Under the pieces are notes generated by a model. It was given only the letters and a program-made list of their open reading frames with translations, made no database searches and was not told the origin of the DNA. DNA of 64,000 nt from JANQTF01 sp041741415 (lineage in GTDB: Bacteria; Bacteroidota; Bacteroidia; J057), in NCBI GenBank assembly GCA_041741415.1, contig JBGSKC010000032.1:1-64000 (forward strand), written 5' to 3'. The translations under genes and the position numbers were made by a program. Each line of letters begins with the position of its first letter. The first letter of the stretch is position 1. Below, piece after piece: positions 1 through 8,173 of the stretch.

Positions 1-62
1 CCTGCGTCCAGCTTGGCGACGATCGCTTGTCGCTGACTTTCACTAAATTGACTCTTCCGCAT
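1..62 (-). CDS. IS3-type transposase OrfA, N-terminal fragment cut by the window edge
   Basis: Reading the minus strand from the ATG at 62 gives a peptide starting MRKSQFSESQ and continuing RQAIVAKLDA up to the edge. This matches the usual opening of IS3-family (IS2/IS407-like) OrfA proteins, which begin with a basic 'KKSRF(S/T)E.Q' stretch leading into a helix-turn-helix. OrfA binds the terminal repeats and is normally fused to the DDE transposase OrfB by frameshifting. Only 20 codons are visible, so I cannot tell whether the element is intact. The outer inverted repeat should lie just right of 62 but I could not place it. The call rests on sequence resemblance alone. Confidence 0.55.
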   Translation of the reverse strand, partial: MRKSQFSESQRQAIVAKLDA

Positions 63-166
63 GGCGGGTTCTTTTTGAATGTTGAAATGTACATGTTTCT
101 TTCTACTTTTCAGCGGTTACGAGCAATGGGAAGAGGACAGAGTTATCGCTCATTTTTGTTGCTACC

Positions 167-499
167 ATGATCGCCTATTTTGAAATAGGGCACATTCCCC
201 GACATCCTGACGACTTTTCAGTTGACTATATCTGGCATATGGAGCCAAGGTTTCCAATCATTCTAATGAGAATAATTGTCCCGACTTATTACACCTTGAC
301 GATCATTACATTATTATTAATACCCTTTTACTTAATAGGATCACTCGGAATCATTATGTTCCGCCCGAAATGGATTTTAAATGCAAAAATGTTTTGGATT
401 TCAATTGTGGGGTCAATATTGATTTTACTTGAGTTTTTTCAGGAGCGGTTAGGACTAGATAGTTTTTTTTATTGCTTTTCTTGTTGGTTTATTGAGTGA
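167..499 (+). CDS. AT-rich orphan small membrane protein
   Basis: A 110-residue ORF with a hydrophobic middle: two likely membrane helices (about residues 32-65 and 77-90) and an aromatic, Cys-containing C-terminus. I do not recognise a family. Base composition is visibly more AT-rich than the rest of the window, and the ORF sits next to an IS3-type fragment, so recent acquisition or a gene remnant is plausible. No clear ribosome binding site is visible; an ATG at 135 in another frame stops quickly. It could equally be a chance ORF in AT-rich DNA. Confidence 0.35.
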   Translation: MIAYFEIGHIPRHPDDFSVDYIWHMEPRFPIILMRIIVPTYYTLTIITLLLIPFYLIGSLGIIMFRPKWILNAKMFWISIVGSILILLEFFQERLGLDSFFYCFSCWFIE

Positions 500-748
500 A
501 TTTGATTGATGACCCAGGAAATAAAAGCATTATGCCTCGAAAAACCTCAGCACAGACTTTCGCCGACGCCGATATAGACATCCTGCAATAGAATCATTGT
601 TCTTCCCGAACATGTTCCAGGCAGGCAGGTTCGCGAGTTTGCCGATATCAGTTCATCCGCCGTTGGGCAGCGGATTGATTTCATCACAGCCAGATAGGCT
701 TCCTTTCCGTCAGGCTGCATTTCTGCGTATCTTCAAAAAAAAGGAAAC
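500..748. other. Intergenic stretch before the nucleotidyltransferase
   Basis: No convincing gene. A 19-codon ORF starts at 533. A short open stretch at about 620-706 reads as a plausible but unrecognised protein C-terminus ending at a TAG, and could be the tail of a decayed gene. The promoter of the nucleotidyltransferase pair must lie here or upstream, but no TAnnTTTG element was found. Confidence 0.3.
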
Positions 749-1273
749 ATGATTAAGGTACTTGAACTTGTCTGTGTTCGCCTTGAAAGCCTCGGAATTC
801 CCTATATGATTTCGGGAAGTCTGGCTTTCAATATGTACACTGTGCCCCGCATGACCCAGGATATTGACCTGGTCGTGGAGATTGAAAAGGAGCAGATTGA
901 TGCCTTCAATCGTGCATTCGCCGATGATTTTTTTACTGATGAAATCGGGGTAAAAGAAGAAGTATCCAGAAAAGGAATGTTTAATCTAATCCACAAGGCC
1001 ACAGGGATACGGTTGGATTTCATTGTTCGAAAGGCCGGGCGTTATCGGCTCATTGAGTTTGGACGGCGTCACCGGCTTGAGGTAGCAGGTTTTACGGCGT
1101 ATGTCACAACCATCGATGACCTGATCTTATCCAAACTTCTGTGGATCCAGGAGCTTCAAAGTGAAAAACAGATGGAGGATATTCGCCAATTACTTGATAC
1201 AGGTCAGGCGGATGCCGAATACCTCCACTATTGGATTGATGATCTGAAAATCCGTACGTTTGGATTGCTATGA
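749..1273 (+). CDS. MNT/AbiEii-like nucleotidyltransferase
   Basis: This 174-residue protein has the nucleotidyltransferase core: a Gly-Ser pair at 23-24 followed by D38-I-D40 in the context 'SGSLAFNMY...TQDIDLVV'. It belongs to the DNA polymerase-beta-like superfamily, in the group of small stand-alone enzymes annotated as AbiEii/DUF6036-type. These transfer nucleotides to RNA or protein and often act in toxin-antitoxin or abortive-infection modules. The C-terminal half carries the typical 'DDLILSKLLW' helix. The stop codon overlaps the start of the next gene (ATGA at 1270-1273), so the two are translationally coupled. A decayed relative of the 3' end lies near 47.2 kb. Toxin activity is inference; the fold assignment is fairly secure. 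Confidence 0.75.
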   Translation: MIKVLELVCVRLESLGIPYMISGSLAFNMYTVPRMTQDIDLVVEIEKEQIDAFNRAFADDFFTDEIGVKEEVSRKGMFNLIHKATGIRLDFIVRKAGRYRLIEFGRRHRLEVAGFTAYVTTIDDLILSKLLWIQELQSEKQMEDIRQLLDTGQADAEYLHYWIDDLKIRTFGLL

Positions 1274-1530
1274 GTCTACCACGCGACACCAGCCTTTGGG
1301 CCTACCAAAAACAGCATGAAATCAATCAGGCGATGTCTCCGGCTGAACGCTTCTTGCTGGGCATTCAGATGTGTGAGGACGGCCTCACAATCATGAAGGC
1401 CAGTATTCTCCGGGATCAGCCTGGCCTCACTGCTCCGGAACTGGCAGCAGCCATGTTTGACCGCATGCATGGACGGCGATATTCTCCCGCACTGCGGAAC
1501 AAAATCAGAGAAAGTATCCTGGCTGGTTGA
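1270..1530 (+). CDS. Small partner protein of the nucleotidyltransferase (putative antitoxin or toxin partner)
   Basis: An 86-residue, probably helical protein whose ATG overlaps the upstream stop by four bases. It carries 'SPAERFLLGIQMCEDG' at about 25-40 and a C-terminal 'ELAAAMFDRMHGRRY', a layout I associate with small proteins commonly encoded immediately after this class of nucleotidyltransferase. No DNA-binding motif or membrane segment is visible. Coupled translation suggests the two proteins act together, possibly as a toxin-antitoxin pair, but which partner would be toxic cannot be read from sequence. The first codons of this gene also survive in degraded form at about 47.25-47.28 kb. 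Confidence 0.6.
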   Translation: MSLPRDTSLWAYQKQHEINQAMSPAERFLLGIQMCEDGLTIMKASILRDQPGLTAPELAAAMFDRMHGRRYSPALRNKIRESILAG

Positions 1531-1591
1531 GAAACCTGTCAGAATAACCTTCAACGAAAGGGGAGTGTTCACTAAACTGTGGTCTAATTTT

Positions 1592-1615
1592 GTCGAGGTA
1601 TTATATCTCCTCGAC
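1592..1615. repeat. Inverted repeat, 7-bp perfect arms
   Basis: GTCGAGG at 1592-1598 pairs with CCTCGAC at 1609-1615 around a 10-base AT-rich loop. It lies about 60 bases after the partner gene stop and could act as a weak terminator, though no T-run follows on the plus strand. Confidence 0.5.
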
Positions 1616-1645
1616 CTCCGCCAGGCACTCACAGCCGCCGCAAAA

Positions 1646-1725
1646 AGCCTCCCGTCGACAGGCGCATTTTCCTTGTCGTAAAAAGAAGCCGGGCGAGTAC
1701 GAGTATTCCAGCCCTTATGAGGGTT
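1646..1725. repeat. 80-bp dispersed repeat, copy A
   Basis: Starts AGCCTCCCGTCG and ends ATGAGGGTT. It matches 47899-47978 at about 74 of 80 positions by eye, in the same orientation. Both copies lie downstream of nucleotidyltransferase-related sequence (intact here, decayed at 47 kb). The minus strand stays open across both copies, so the repeat could be a remnant of an old coding sequence rather than a purely structural repeat. Confidence 0.75.
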
Positions 1726-1880
1726 TGGAACCAATTTCCCTCGCCAAAAATCCCCTGTCTTCCCTTCTCCGCCACCGCCGGGAACTCACCGCAACACGCC
1801 TCGGGAAGCCTCTGCGCTCCCACCACCTTCAACCCTTGTCAGGGTCGAAGCCAAACCTTTCGATATACAGGGAGTCAGTC

Positions 1881-1926
1881 GTGAGACTGGACGCGGCTTC
1901 GCCCCAGTCTCACAGCGAAGCAGTCT
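1881..1926 (-). repeat. Hairpin-forming intergenic repeat, copy 1
   Basis: GTGAGACTGG (1881-1890) pairs perfectly with CCAGTCTCAC (1904-1913). Read on the minus strand, the block resembles 8172-8223, sharing the GCTTCGCTG(C/T)GAGA core and a GACTGG...CGAAG segment. It lies just after the stop of the minus-strand EnvC-like gene, so it may form its transcript end. Confidence 0.5.
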
Positions 1927-1958
1927 AACTTCTCTCAGCGCAGGGGTCACACAGGCCC

Positions 1959-3146
1959 CTACTCTACCAGCCACTGCGTGGGATCCAAAAACTTGTTGGG
2001 CTCCTGGTACACCATGAACTGCAGGATGGTTTCTCCGCTACGCTCATCCGTTTGCACACGGCCCAGCACCTGCCCCTGATTGATTTGCTGGCCTACCCGA
2101 ACGTCAATTTCTGCCAGCCCTGCATACACGCTACGGTAGGGGCCGTGACCCATTATCACCACCCAGCCGCCGTTGGGAACGCGCTGGATGGCCGTCACCT
2201 TTCCTTCAAAAATGCTGCGGGCCTTCTCGCCCAAACTGGTGCGAATGTGCCAGCCGTCGCTTTTGACAGCGTTTCCGTGAACGTCTTCCTGTTCGCCAAA
2301 CCCCAGCACAACCACCGAGCCCTGGTCATTCACCGGCCATGGCAATTCCCCCCGCGACCGCCGGAAGGCCTGCCCTACATCCTGAACGGGTGCCGCTTCA
2401 GCTGGCAGGGCAGTGCCACCGGTAGCAACAGGCGTTTGCCGCAAGGCAGCCTGCAAAAACTGGCGTTGCTCCTCAGCTTCTTCCTGATGCTTGTTTTCCT
2501 GCCGCTTTACCACCTGCAGCACCGTTTCCTGCACCTCCCGGTTGTCGCTCAGCCGAAGCATTTCCAGCTTTTTCTCCTCCCACAAGGCCTCTTTGTCAAT
2601 GATGGCCTGGCTCAACTCCTGTTGTTTCAGCAAATAAACCTTTTCTGCCTTTTGCATCGAGGCCAGTTGCCGCTCCCGGTAGCGGGTGAGTTGCCGGTAA
2701 AATTGCATCCGGTAGTAGGCTTCACTCAGACTGCCGGAGGAGAGAATGGACAGCCAGATGTTGTCGTTTCCAACATAGCGGTAGGTGGCGCGAATGGCTT
2801 CGGCGTAGTTCTGCTGAATTTGGACCATGGTTTCCTGCACCAGACAGATCTGGTCGTCGAGCTGGCCAATTTCGTCTTCGTGAGTAAGAATCTCCTGGCT
2901 GAGGCTCATGAGCAGGCGCTCACGCAGGTCGATTTGCTGCTTGATCATGGACAACTCCACGCTGGTGCGCTGCCTGCGGCCCTTGGTTTCTGCCAGCAGT
3001 TGATCGATCACACGAATTTCCCGCTCCAAATCCTGTCGGTTGGAGGTTTCCTGGGCCTGAAGCGGAAAGAGCAGGGAGAGAAAGCTCAGACAAAGGACTA
3101 GCGCCTTAGCGGCACGTCGTGCGGGTGTAACCATTCGGAACATCAA
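1959..3146 (-). CDS. EnvC-like murein hydrolase activator (coiled coil plus degenerate LytM domain)
   Basis: A 395-residue exported protein: N-terminal signal peptide ending near 'LFPLQAQ', a long charged coiled coil (about 35-250), and a C-terminal peptidase-M23/LytM fold (about 270-395). The zinc ligands of active LytM enzymes are not conserved: the usual 'YAHL' reads 'YAGL' and the 'LHFE' strand reads 'LQFM'. That is typical of EnvC/NlpD-type activators, which switch on amidases rather than cut peptidoglycan. The start overlaps the upstream DUF4292 gene by about 40 bases; the Met at 3134 is an alternative start. It is the last gene of the dut-TPR-DUF4292 run. Confidence 0.8.
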   Translation of the reverse strand: MMFRMVTPARRAAKALVLCLSFLSLLFPLQAQETSNRQDLEREIRVIDQLLAETKGRRQRTSVELSMIKQQIDLRERLLMSLSQEILTHEDEIGQLDDQICLVQETMVQIQQNYAEAIRATYRYVGNDNIWLSILSSGSLSEAYYRMQFYRQLTRYRERQLASMQKAEKVYLLKQQELSQAIIDKEALWEEKKLEMLRLSDNREVQETVLQVVKRQENKHQEEAEEQRQFLQAALRQTPVATGGTALPAEAAPVQDVGQAFRRSRGELPWPVNDQGSVVVLGFGEQEDVHGNAVKSDGWHIRTSLGEKARSIFEGKVTAIQRVPNGGWVVIMGHGPYRSVYAGLAEIDVRVGQQINQGQVLGRVQTDERSGETILQFMVYQEPNKFLDPTQWLVE

Positions 3147-3873
3147 AACTCAATAAGCTGCGGTCTTCATCGAAAGTTACTTTTCTGTGCGTCAGGGCAA
3201 CGGACAATTCCTCCGAACCTGTTACATGGATGTTCACACTGTTGGGGTAGGCTGCTGAAGGGCCTGGCTGATGGTCAGCATACAATATTTCCACCTGCCG
3301 CTGCTGGCCGGGATCCTGGGCAAACAGGGCCAGAGGCTTGGCAAGGTCGCTGTCGATGGAATAGCGGAACAACATCCCGGCAGCGCTGCCTTCAAAAATT
3401 TTGGGGTTTCCCCGGCGCTGCACCACTGTCATGTTTTCAGGGATCGGGTGGTAATGGCCGAGGAGCAGGTCCTGCAACAGGCCAAAATCTGCGGGCAGGC
3501 CCACGGTTTCTTCAGCGAGGGCAAAATCGCAGGTGATGAGCTGGCTGTTGATCCGGTCCTGGACGTAAATCGAATCGGGGGTAATCATGATCCTGGCTGC
3601 CTCAATCAGTTTGATCAGGCGAATCATGATGACGCTGTCTTTGACGATGGTGATGCGGTAACTGGCGCTGAGGTTATCGAGGTTGCCCTCCGGGAAATTG
3701 AGCAGGGCTTTGCCGGTAAATGTGACAGACCGAAAGGACATCTCTTCCGTGCGGGCGCGCTCTTCCACGACCTTCCAGGAGCTCGTGCTGAGTTCTCCGT
3801 CGGTGCCACGGCCAGATTTACAGCCCCACGCCAGCGGCAGGAGAAGCAGAAAAAGTATCAGGCGAATGTTCAT
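3106..3873 (-). CDS. DUF4292 outer-membrane lipoprotein
   Basis: A 255-residue protein with an SPII signal peptide and lipobox LAWG-C18. The body resembles the Bacteroidota DUF4292 family, a LolA/LolB-like beta fold: 'SYRITIVKDSVIMIRLIKL' and 'ARIMITPDSIYVQDRIN' are the characteristic strands. A role in lipid or lipoprotein handling is inferred from the fold only. It lies between the TPR lipoprotein and the EnvC-like gene, overlapping the latter, which supports co-transcription and an envelope function. Confidence 0.8.
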   Translation of the reverse strand: MNIRLILFLLLLPLAWGCKSGRGTDGELSTSSWKVVEERARTEEMSFRSVTFTGKALLNFPEGNLDNLSASYRITIVKDSVIMIRLIKLIEAARIMITPDSIYVQDRINSQLITCDFALAEETVGLPADFGLLQDLLLGHYHPIPENMTVVQRRGNPKIFEGSAAGMLFRYSIDSDLAKPLALFAQDPGQQRQVEILYADHQPGPSAAYPNSVNIHVTGSEELSVALTHRKVTFDEDRSLLSFDVPNGYTRTTCR

Positions 3874-3952
3874 AGGTCAATGGGAAAAGCGGGGCGGTAA
3901 CCAGCAAGGTGCAAACTTCGTGCGAGAAGCGCAATCGGCGAAAAAATTGACC

Positions 3953-5671
3953 TCAGGGCGCGTTCAGCTCGTCGTCCACAAGGATGTCTGCGCCGGCTTC
4001 TTTGGCGCGGCGCAGGGCCTCCTCAGCCCCGGCGCGGTCTCCTGCCTGAAGCCTGGCCTTGCCAAGATACAGCAGCCATTCTGCTACCTCAGCCTGCGTT
4101 GTCGCCTTTTCAAGGGTGTTAATTGCTTCTGTCAAATCGCCCTTTTTCCACAACACAAACCCCATCAGGGCCTGGCCGTCGGGGCCTTTGGCTGCATCGC
4201 GAAATTGCCGCGCCTGCCGCAGGCTTTCATTGCTCACCGTTCCTTCCAGCGCAATGCTCACAAGTGCCCTTCTGCCCTGAACAAAGGGATCGGCTCCTGA
4301 AAGCTGGACACTGCTGCCGATGAGGCGGTTGGCTTCATCGGCTTCGCCTTTCTGTGCCAGCAGTCGCGCATGTTCTGCCTGGGTGCGGGCCAGCAGGGTC
4401 TTGTCGTCAGGCTGGATCAGTTCAATGCGCTCCAACGTTCGAAGTGCCCGGCTGGTCTGGCCCTGGGCTGCTGCTGAGATGGAATAATAAAACAGCACTT
4501 CCTCCTGGTTGGGGAAATACTCCCTGGCCTCCTGGCTGTCCTGATACAGGTGGTCGTAACGGCCCAGGGAAAAGGACAATCCCAGCAATTGTTTCCAGGT
4601 ATCGAGGGATGCTTCATTTCCTTCCAGGGCCGCGCGCAAATAACTGCGGGCGCTGTCGGGCTGAACATTGGGCTGCAGGCGCATCCTCGCCTCCAGGGCA
4701 TTGGCCTCTGCGGCTTGAGGATGAGCACGCCGAAGAGCCACCAGGAGCTCCTCCACGATCACGATCTGGTTGGGATCGGCGAGCAGACGCGCTTCGAGAT
4801 GACGAATTTTCCAGCCGATATCGAGAGCCGGATTGTTAAACGCAGCCATCAGCATCGTTTGGGCTTCGTCTGCCTGGTTGTTTTCGGTCAATGCCTGATA
4901 AAGCAGGATCTGCGCCTGCGGTTCTTGTGGGGAAGTTGCGAGCCAGTCCTTCAGCGCCTGAATGGCGCCCTGAGGGTTGCCGGTTTGGGCCAGTGCCTGG
5001 TAGAGCAACTGCTGGTATTGAATGTTTGTGGGTTCCACAGCGAGCAGGTACCGGGCGACAGTCACGGCTTCGATCGGGCGGCGGAGCTCCATCAGCCACT
5101 GGTAGCGAAGCAGTTGACCCTGGGTGGTTTGGCCGAATTGCTTTTCAGCTTCATCGAGGGTTGAAAGGGCGAGATCAGGCTGGCCGAGGCGGTGCTGCAA
5201 TTCTGCCAGGCGGGTAAGGTCGCCACGCTCTGAGGGCGACAGCCGGGTGAGGGCCTGCTGGGCTTCCACGGCTTGCTTCAGGCTCCCCTGCCGTTCCAGG
5301 ACCTCTACCAGCAGGCGGCGGTACCAGCGATTCTCCGGGTCTCCCTGCAGCGCTAGCTGGGCGAGGTCGAGCGCGGCGGGATAGGCCCTTTCTTCGAGGC
5401 GAACGCGGGAAAGATTGTAGGCCGCAGCATGGTGGCCGGGCTGCTGTTGAAGAATGGTTTGGAACAACTCGGCGGCGGCAGGAAGGTCGCCGCGCATAAG
5501 GAAAGTGCAGGCATCGACATACAGTTCATCGACCATGGACTGAGCCTGTTCCGTGAACGGAAAAACACGAACGGGCGTCGGTGGCTCAGACTGGTTCACC
5601 GTGGATTTGGAGCTTTTGCAACCGCTGAGCAGCAGCAGCCCGACCAGAAAAGCGAGGGTGATTCGTTGCAT
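3953..5671 (-). CDS. TPR-repeat lipoprotein
   Basis: A 572-residue lipoprotein (lipobox LLSG-C18) made almost entirely of tetratricopeptide repeats, visible as recurring 'A..L....Y..AL' helices from about residue 45 to the C-terminus. TPR lipoproteins act as periplasmic or outer-membrane scaffolds. The specific partner is unknown. The gene starts 24 bases after dut and is followed by the DUF4292 and EnvC-like genes, an order I associate with Bacteroidota envelope operons. No catalytic motif is present. Confidence 0.8.
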   Translation of the reverse strand: MQRITLAFLVGLLLLSGCKSSKSTVNQSEPPTPVRVFPFTEQAQSMVDELYVDACTFLMRGDLPAAAELFQTILQQQPGHHAAAYNLSRVRLEERAYPAALDLAQLALQGDPENRWYRRLLVEVLERQGSLKQAVEAQQALTRLSPSERGDLTRLAELQHRLGQPDLALSTLDEAEKQFGQTTQGQLLRYQWLMELRRPIEAVTVARYLLAVEPTNIQYQQLLYQALAQTGNPQGAIQALKDWLATSPQEPQAQILLYQALTENNQADEAQTMLMAAFNNPALDIGWKIRHLEARLLADPNQIVIVEELLVALRRAHPQAAEANALEARMRLQPNVQPDSARSYLRAALEGNEASLDTWKQLLGLSFSLGRYDHLYQDSQEAREYFPNQEEVLFYYSISAAAQGQTSRALRTLERIELIQPDDKTLLARTQAEHARLLAQKGEADEANRLIGSSVQLSGADPFVQGRRALVSIALEGTVSNESLRQARQFRDAAKGPDGQALMGFVLWKKGDLTEAINTLEKATTQAEVAEWLLYLGKARLQAGDRAGAEEALRRAKEAGADILVDDELNAP

Positions 5672-5695
5672 GAGAGGAGAGTTGGTCGAATGAAA

Positions 5696-6133
5696 TCAGG
5701 AAGTGCCAGTGTGGCCAAAGCCGCCGGAGCCGCGTTCTGTCGTGGAAAGAGCCTGAACCTCCTCCCATTCGATACGCTCAAATCTGGCAATGACCATTTG
5801 AGCAATGCGGTCGCCGGGCTGGATGGTGCAGGGTTCGTTGGAAAGATTCACTAGCAGAACCTTTATTTCGCCCCGGTAATCAGCGTCGATGGTACCCGGA
5901 CTATTGACAAGGGAAAGGCCGTGGCGCAGCGCAAGGCCGCTGCGGGGGCGGATCTGGGCCTCGTGCCCTGCGGGCAATTCGAGGAAAATACCCGTTGGCA
6001 CAGCAGCCCGCTCCAGGCTTCCCAGCACCAAAGGAGTAGGTAACACGGCGCGCAAGTCCATGCCTGCCGCCATTGAAGTTTCGTAGGCTGGCAGCGGATA
6101 TGGGGATTGATTGATGATTCTAATCATTTGCAT
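5696..6133 (-). CDS. dut: dUTP diphosphatase (dUTPase)
   Basis: Converts dUTP to dUMP and pyrophosphate, keeping uracil out of DNA and feeding dTMP synthesis. All five trimeric-dUTPase motifs are present: AGMDLRA (about 23-29), RPRSGLA (62-68), GTIDADYRG (80-88) with the catalytic Asp, RIAQMV, and the C-terminal glycine-rich RGSGGFGHTG. An upstream in-frame ATG at 6187 would add 18 residues unlike the family, so the ATG at 6133 (MQMIRI) is preferred; 6127 is also possible. Length (145 residues) is normal. It heads the minus-strand envelope operon. Confidence 0.93.
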   Translation of the reverse strand: MQMIRIINQSPYPLPAYETSMAAGMDLRAVLPTPLVLGSLERAAVPTGIFLELPAGHEAQIRPRSGLALRHGLSLVNSPGTIDADYRGEIKVLLVNLSNEPCTIQPGDRIAQMVIARFERIEWEEVQALSTTERGSGGFGHTGTS

Positions 6134-6615
6134 GGCGGAAAAATACACAAAGACCGTCACAGAACCGAACGCAGCCTCCAAAGCCATTGCATCTGGCAGG
6201 AATTACCGTTCATCAGATATTTTCGCCCGTTCGGAGGAACCAAAAATGAGGCGCAAGGTTTTTCGCTACTTTGCGCCAGATTCCAGGAAGAGGCACGGTA
6301 ACTTTCAGCGTTATCCTGCTTTTTTCCAAGGTCAACAGGCACTACTCCTCCTTGCACGGTTCTTTGAATGGGTTGATTTTCTGCATGTTAATGCCCTTTT
6401 TGCCGCCTGCCAGCAGCCAGCAGAGGAACCTTCACCCGAATTGCCTGCCAGCCAGCCTTTCGCATGTCGTTCCTTTTTTTCCTGTACAGCAGGTAGGAAG
6501 GCCACGACTCATCGTCTGACCCTCTGCGAAATACAGGCAAACCCTTTCATGCACATCAGCCCCCGACTTTCCCCGATTTCTCTTTTTCTCAACCAGTCGA
6601 TATCCCTTCAGGTTC
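6134..6615. other. Divergent intergenic region between dut and cysC
   Basis: About 480 bases without a supported gene. It must hold the divergent promoters of the dut operon and of cysC. GGCGCAA (6250-6256) and TTGCGCC (6271-6277) form a short inverted repeat. No TAnnTTTG box was found. Open frames in this stretch lack protein-like composition. Confidence 0.5.
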
Positions 6616-7227
6616 ATGAGTGAACATATTCATCCGATCTTCGACCGGATTCTCAGCCGAAGCGACAAAGAAACCTTTCTGAAGCAACGCAGCGCCGTGG
6701 TGTGGCTCACAGGCCTCTCCGGTTCTGGGAAAAGCACCATTGCCCAGGCACTCGAAACGAAGCTCCACGAAGCAGGCTTTTTCACCAAGCTGCTCGATGG
6801 CGATAATATTCGCGTGGGCCTGAACAAAAACCTGGGTTTTTCCGAGGAAGACCGCCAGGAAAACATCAGGAGAATTGCCGAGGCGGCCAAATTATTTCTC
6901 GACGGCGGCGTGATCACGCTTTGTTCGTTTGTGAGTCCAACTATTCAAATCAGGGAGCTGGCCCGGCAAATCATTGGTCCTGAAGACTTTCTTGAAGTGT
7001 ATGTGAATGCACCGCTGGAAGTGTGCGAGGCCCGGGATGTAAAAGGCCTCTACAAAAAGGCCCGCGCCGGGCAGATTCCACAGTTTACCGGGATCGACAG
7101 CCCCTTCGAAGCACCTGAGGCACCATTTTTGGAGCTACACACCGACCAGGAAGAACTCCTCCAGTGCGTTGAACGCCTCTGGGATGCGTTGCTCCCGGTC
7201 CTCCGGCAGGAAGTTCCTGCCAACTAA
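6616..7227 (+). CDS. cysC: Adenylyl-sulfate kinase
   Basis: Phosphorylates APS to PAPS with ATP in the cytoplasm. The P-loop GLSGSGKST (33-41) and the downstream 'LDGDNIRVGLNKNLGFSEEDR' are diagnostic. 'VYVNAPLEVCEARDVKGLYKKAR' and 'FTGIDSPFEAP' complete the APS-kinase core. Length (203 residues) is normal for a stand-alone enzyme. cysD follows 43 bases later and then cysN, so APS made by CysDN goes straight to this kinase. The group sits beside polysaccharide export and GDP-fucose genes, which suggests PAPS may feed sulfation of a surface glycan. Confidence 0.95.
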   Translation: MSEHIHPIFDRILSRSDKETFLKQRSAVVWLTGLSGSGKSTIAQALETKLHEAGFFTKLLDGDNIRVGLNKNLGFSEEDRQENIRRIAEAAKLFLDGGVITLCSFVSPTIQIRELARQIIGPEDFLEVYVNAPLEVCEARDVKGLYKKARAGQIPQFTGIDSPFEAPEAPFLELHTDQEELLQCVERLWDALLPVLRQEVPAN

Positions 7228-7270
7228 TTTTGTCTTTTCACCTATTTCGTCCTTAGATCCTGCCAAACAA

Positions 7271-8173
7271 ATGGATTACAGGCTCAGTCAACTCAAGCAA
7301 CTCGAAGCCGAGGCCATCTTTGTGATCCGCGAAACTGCGGCACAGTTTGAACGCCCAGTGCTTCTCTTTTCCGGCGGAAAAGATTCCATTACCCTTGCCT
7401 GGCTCGCTCGCAAAGCCTTCTGGCCTGCGAAGATCCCCTTTCTGATGATGCACGTGGACACGGGCCACAACTTCGAGGAAACCATCGAGTTTCGCGACAA
7501 GTTCATCGCCGACATTGGTGCCCGCCTCATCGTAGCCTCCGTGCAGGAGTCGATCGACCAGGGCAAGGCCGTGGAGGAAAAAGGCCCCAACCCCAGCCGC
7601 AACGCACTTCAGAGCATCACCCTCCTCGATGGCATTGAAAAGAACAAATTCGATGCAGCACTGGGCGGTGCCCGCCGCGACGAAGAAAAAGCCCGCGCCA
7701 AAGAGCGGTTTTTCTCTCACCGCGATGAGTTTGGCCAATGGGAACCCAAAAACCAGCGCCCTGAACTCTGGGACCTCTTCAACGGTGCCAAGCACAAGGG
7801 CGAACACTTCCGCGTGTTCCCGATGAGCAACTGGACCGAGCTCGACGTGTGGATGTACCTCTATGAGGAAAACGTCCCGATGCCGAGCCTCTACTTTGCC
7901 CACAAACGCAAAGTTATCAACCGGGACGGCGTGCTGCTGGCCGAAACCCCCTTCATTTCGCTAGGAAAAGGCGAAGAATATGAAGAGCGCACCATTCGCT
8001 TTCGCACCATCGGCGATGCCACCTGCACCGGTGCAATTGAGTCGGAAGCAGACAGCATTCCCTCCATCATCGAGGAAATCGCTACTTCCCGCACCACAGA
8101 GCGTGGAGGCCGCGCCGACGACAAGCGCTCTGAGTCGGCAATGGAAGACAGGAAGAAGGCAGGGTATTTTTAG
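7271..8173 (+). CDS. cysD: Sulfate adenylyltransferase subunit 2 (ATP sulfurylase, PP-loop subunit)
   Basis: With CysN this subunit makes adenylyl sulfate from ATP and sulfate. The PP-loop motif SGGKDS lies at 34-39, followed by 'MHVDTGHNFEE' and 'GGARRDEEKARAKER', all hallmarks of CysD. The C-terminal 'RGGRADDKRSESAMEDRKKAGYF' region is also characteristic. The frame is open upstream to 7169, but the ATG at 7271 (MDYRLSQLKQ) matches family length at 300 residues. The stop codon lies inside a dispersed repeat (8172-8223). Confidence 0.95.
   Translation: MDYRLSQLKQLEAEAIFVIRETAAQFERPVLLFSGGKDSITLAWLARKAFWPAKIPFLMMHVDTGHNFEETIEFRDKFIADIGARLIVASVQESIDQGKAVEEKGPNPSRNALQSITLLDGIEKNKFDAALGGARRDEEKARAKERFFSHRDEFGQWEPKNQRPELWDLFNGAKHKGEHFRVFPMSNWTELDVWMYLYEENVPMPSLYFAHKRKVINRDGVLLAETPFISLGKGEEYEERTIRFRTIGDATCTGAIESEADSIPSIIEEIATSRTTERGGRADDKRSESAMEDRKKAGYF

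Larger units (their letters stand above)
1531..1958. other. Repeat-bearing intergenic region
   Basis: About 430 bases without a supported gene, between the nucleotidyltransferase pair and the convergent EnvC-like gene. It holds a 7-bp-arm inverted repeat (1592-1615), one copy of an 80-bp dispersed repeat (1646-1725), and a hairpin-forming repeat (1881-1926) related to sequence after cysD. Short ORFs cross it on both strands but look like accidents of the repeats. Confidence 0.6.

Noticed and set aside
2052..3101. Long open frame (about 350 codons) antisense to the EnvC-like gene
   Set aside because: His-, Pro- and Leu-rich translation with no family likeness; it mirrors codon use of the real gene on the other strand.
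6246..6623. Possible ORF between dut and cysC
   Set aside because: Residue composition is not protein-like and it runs into the cysC start; no family features.
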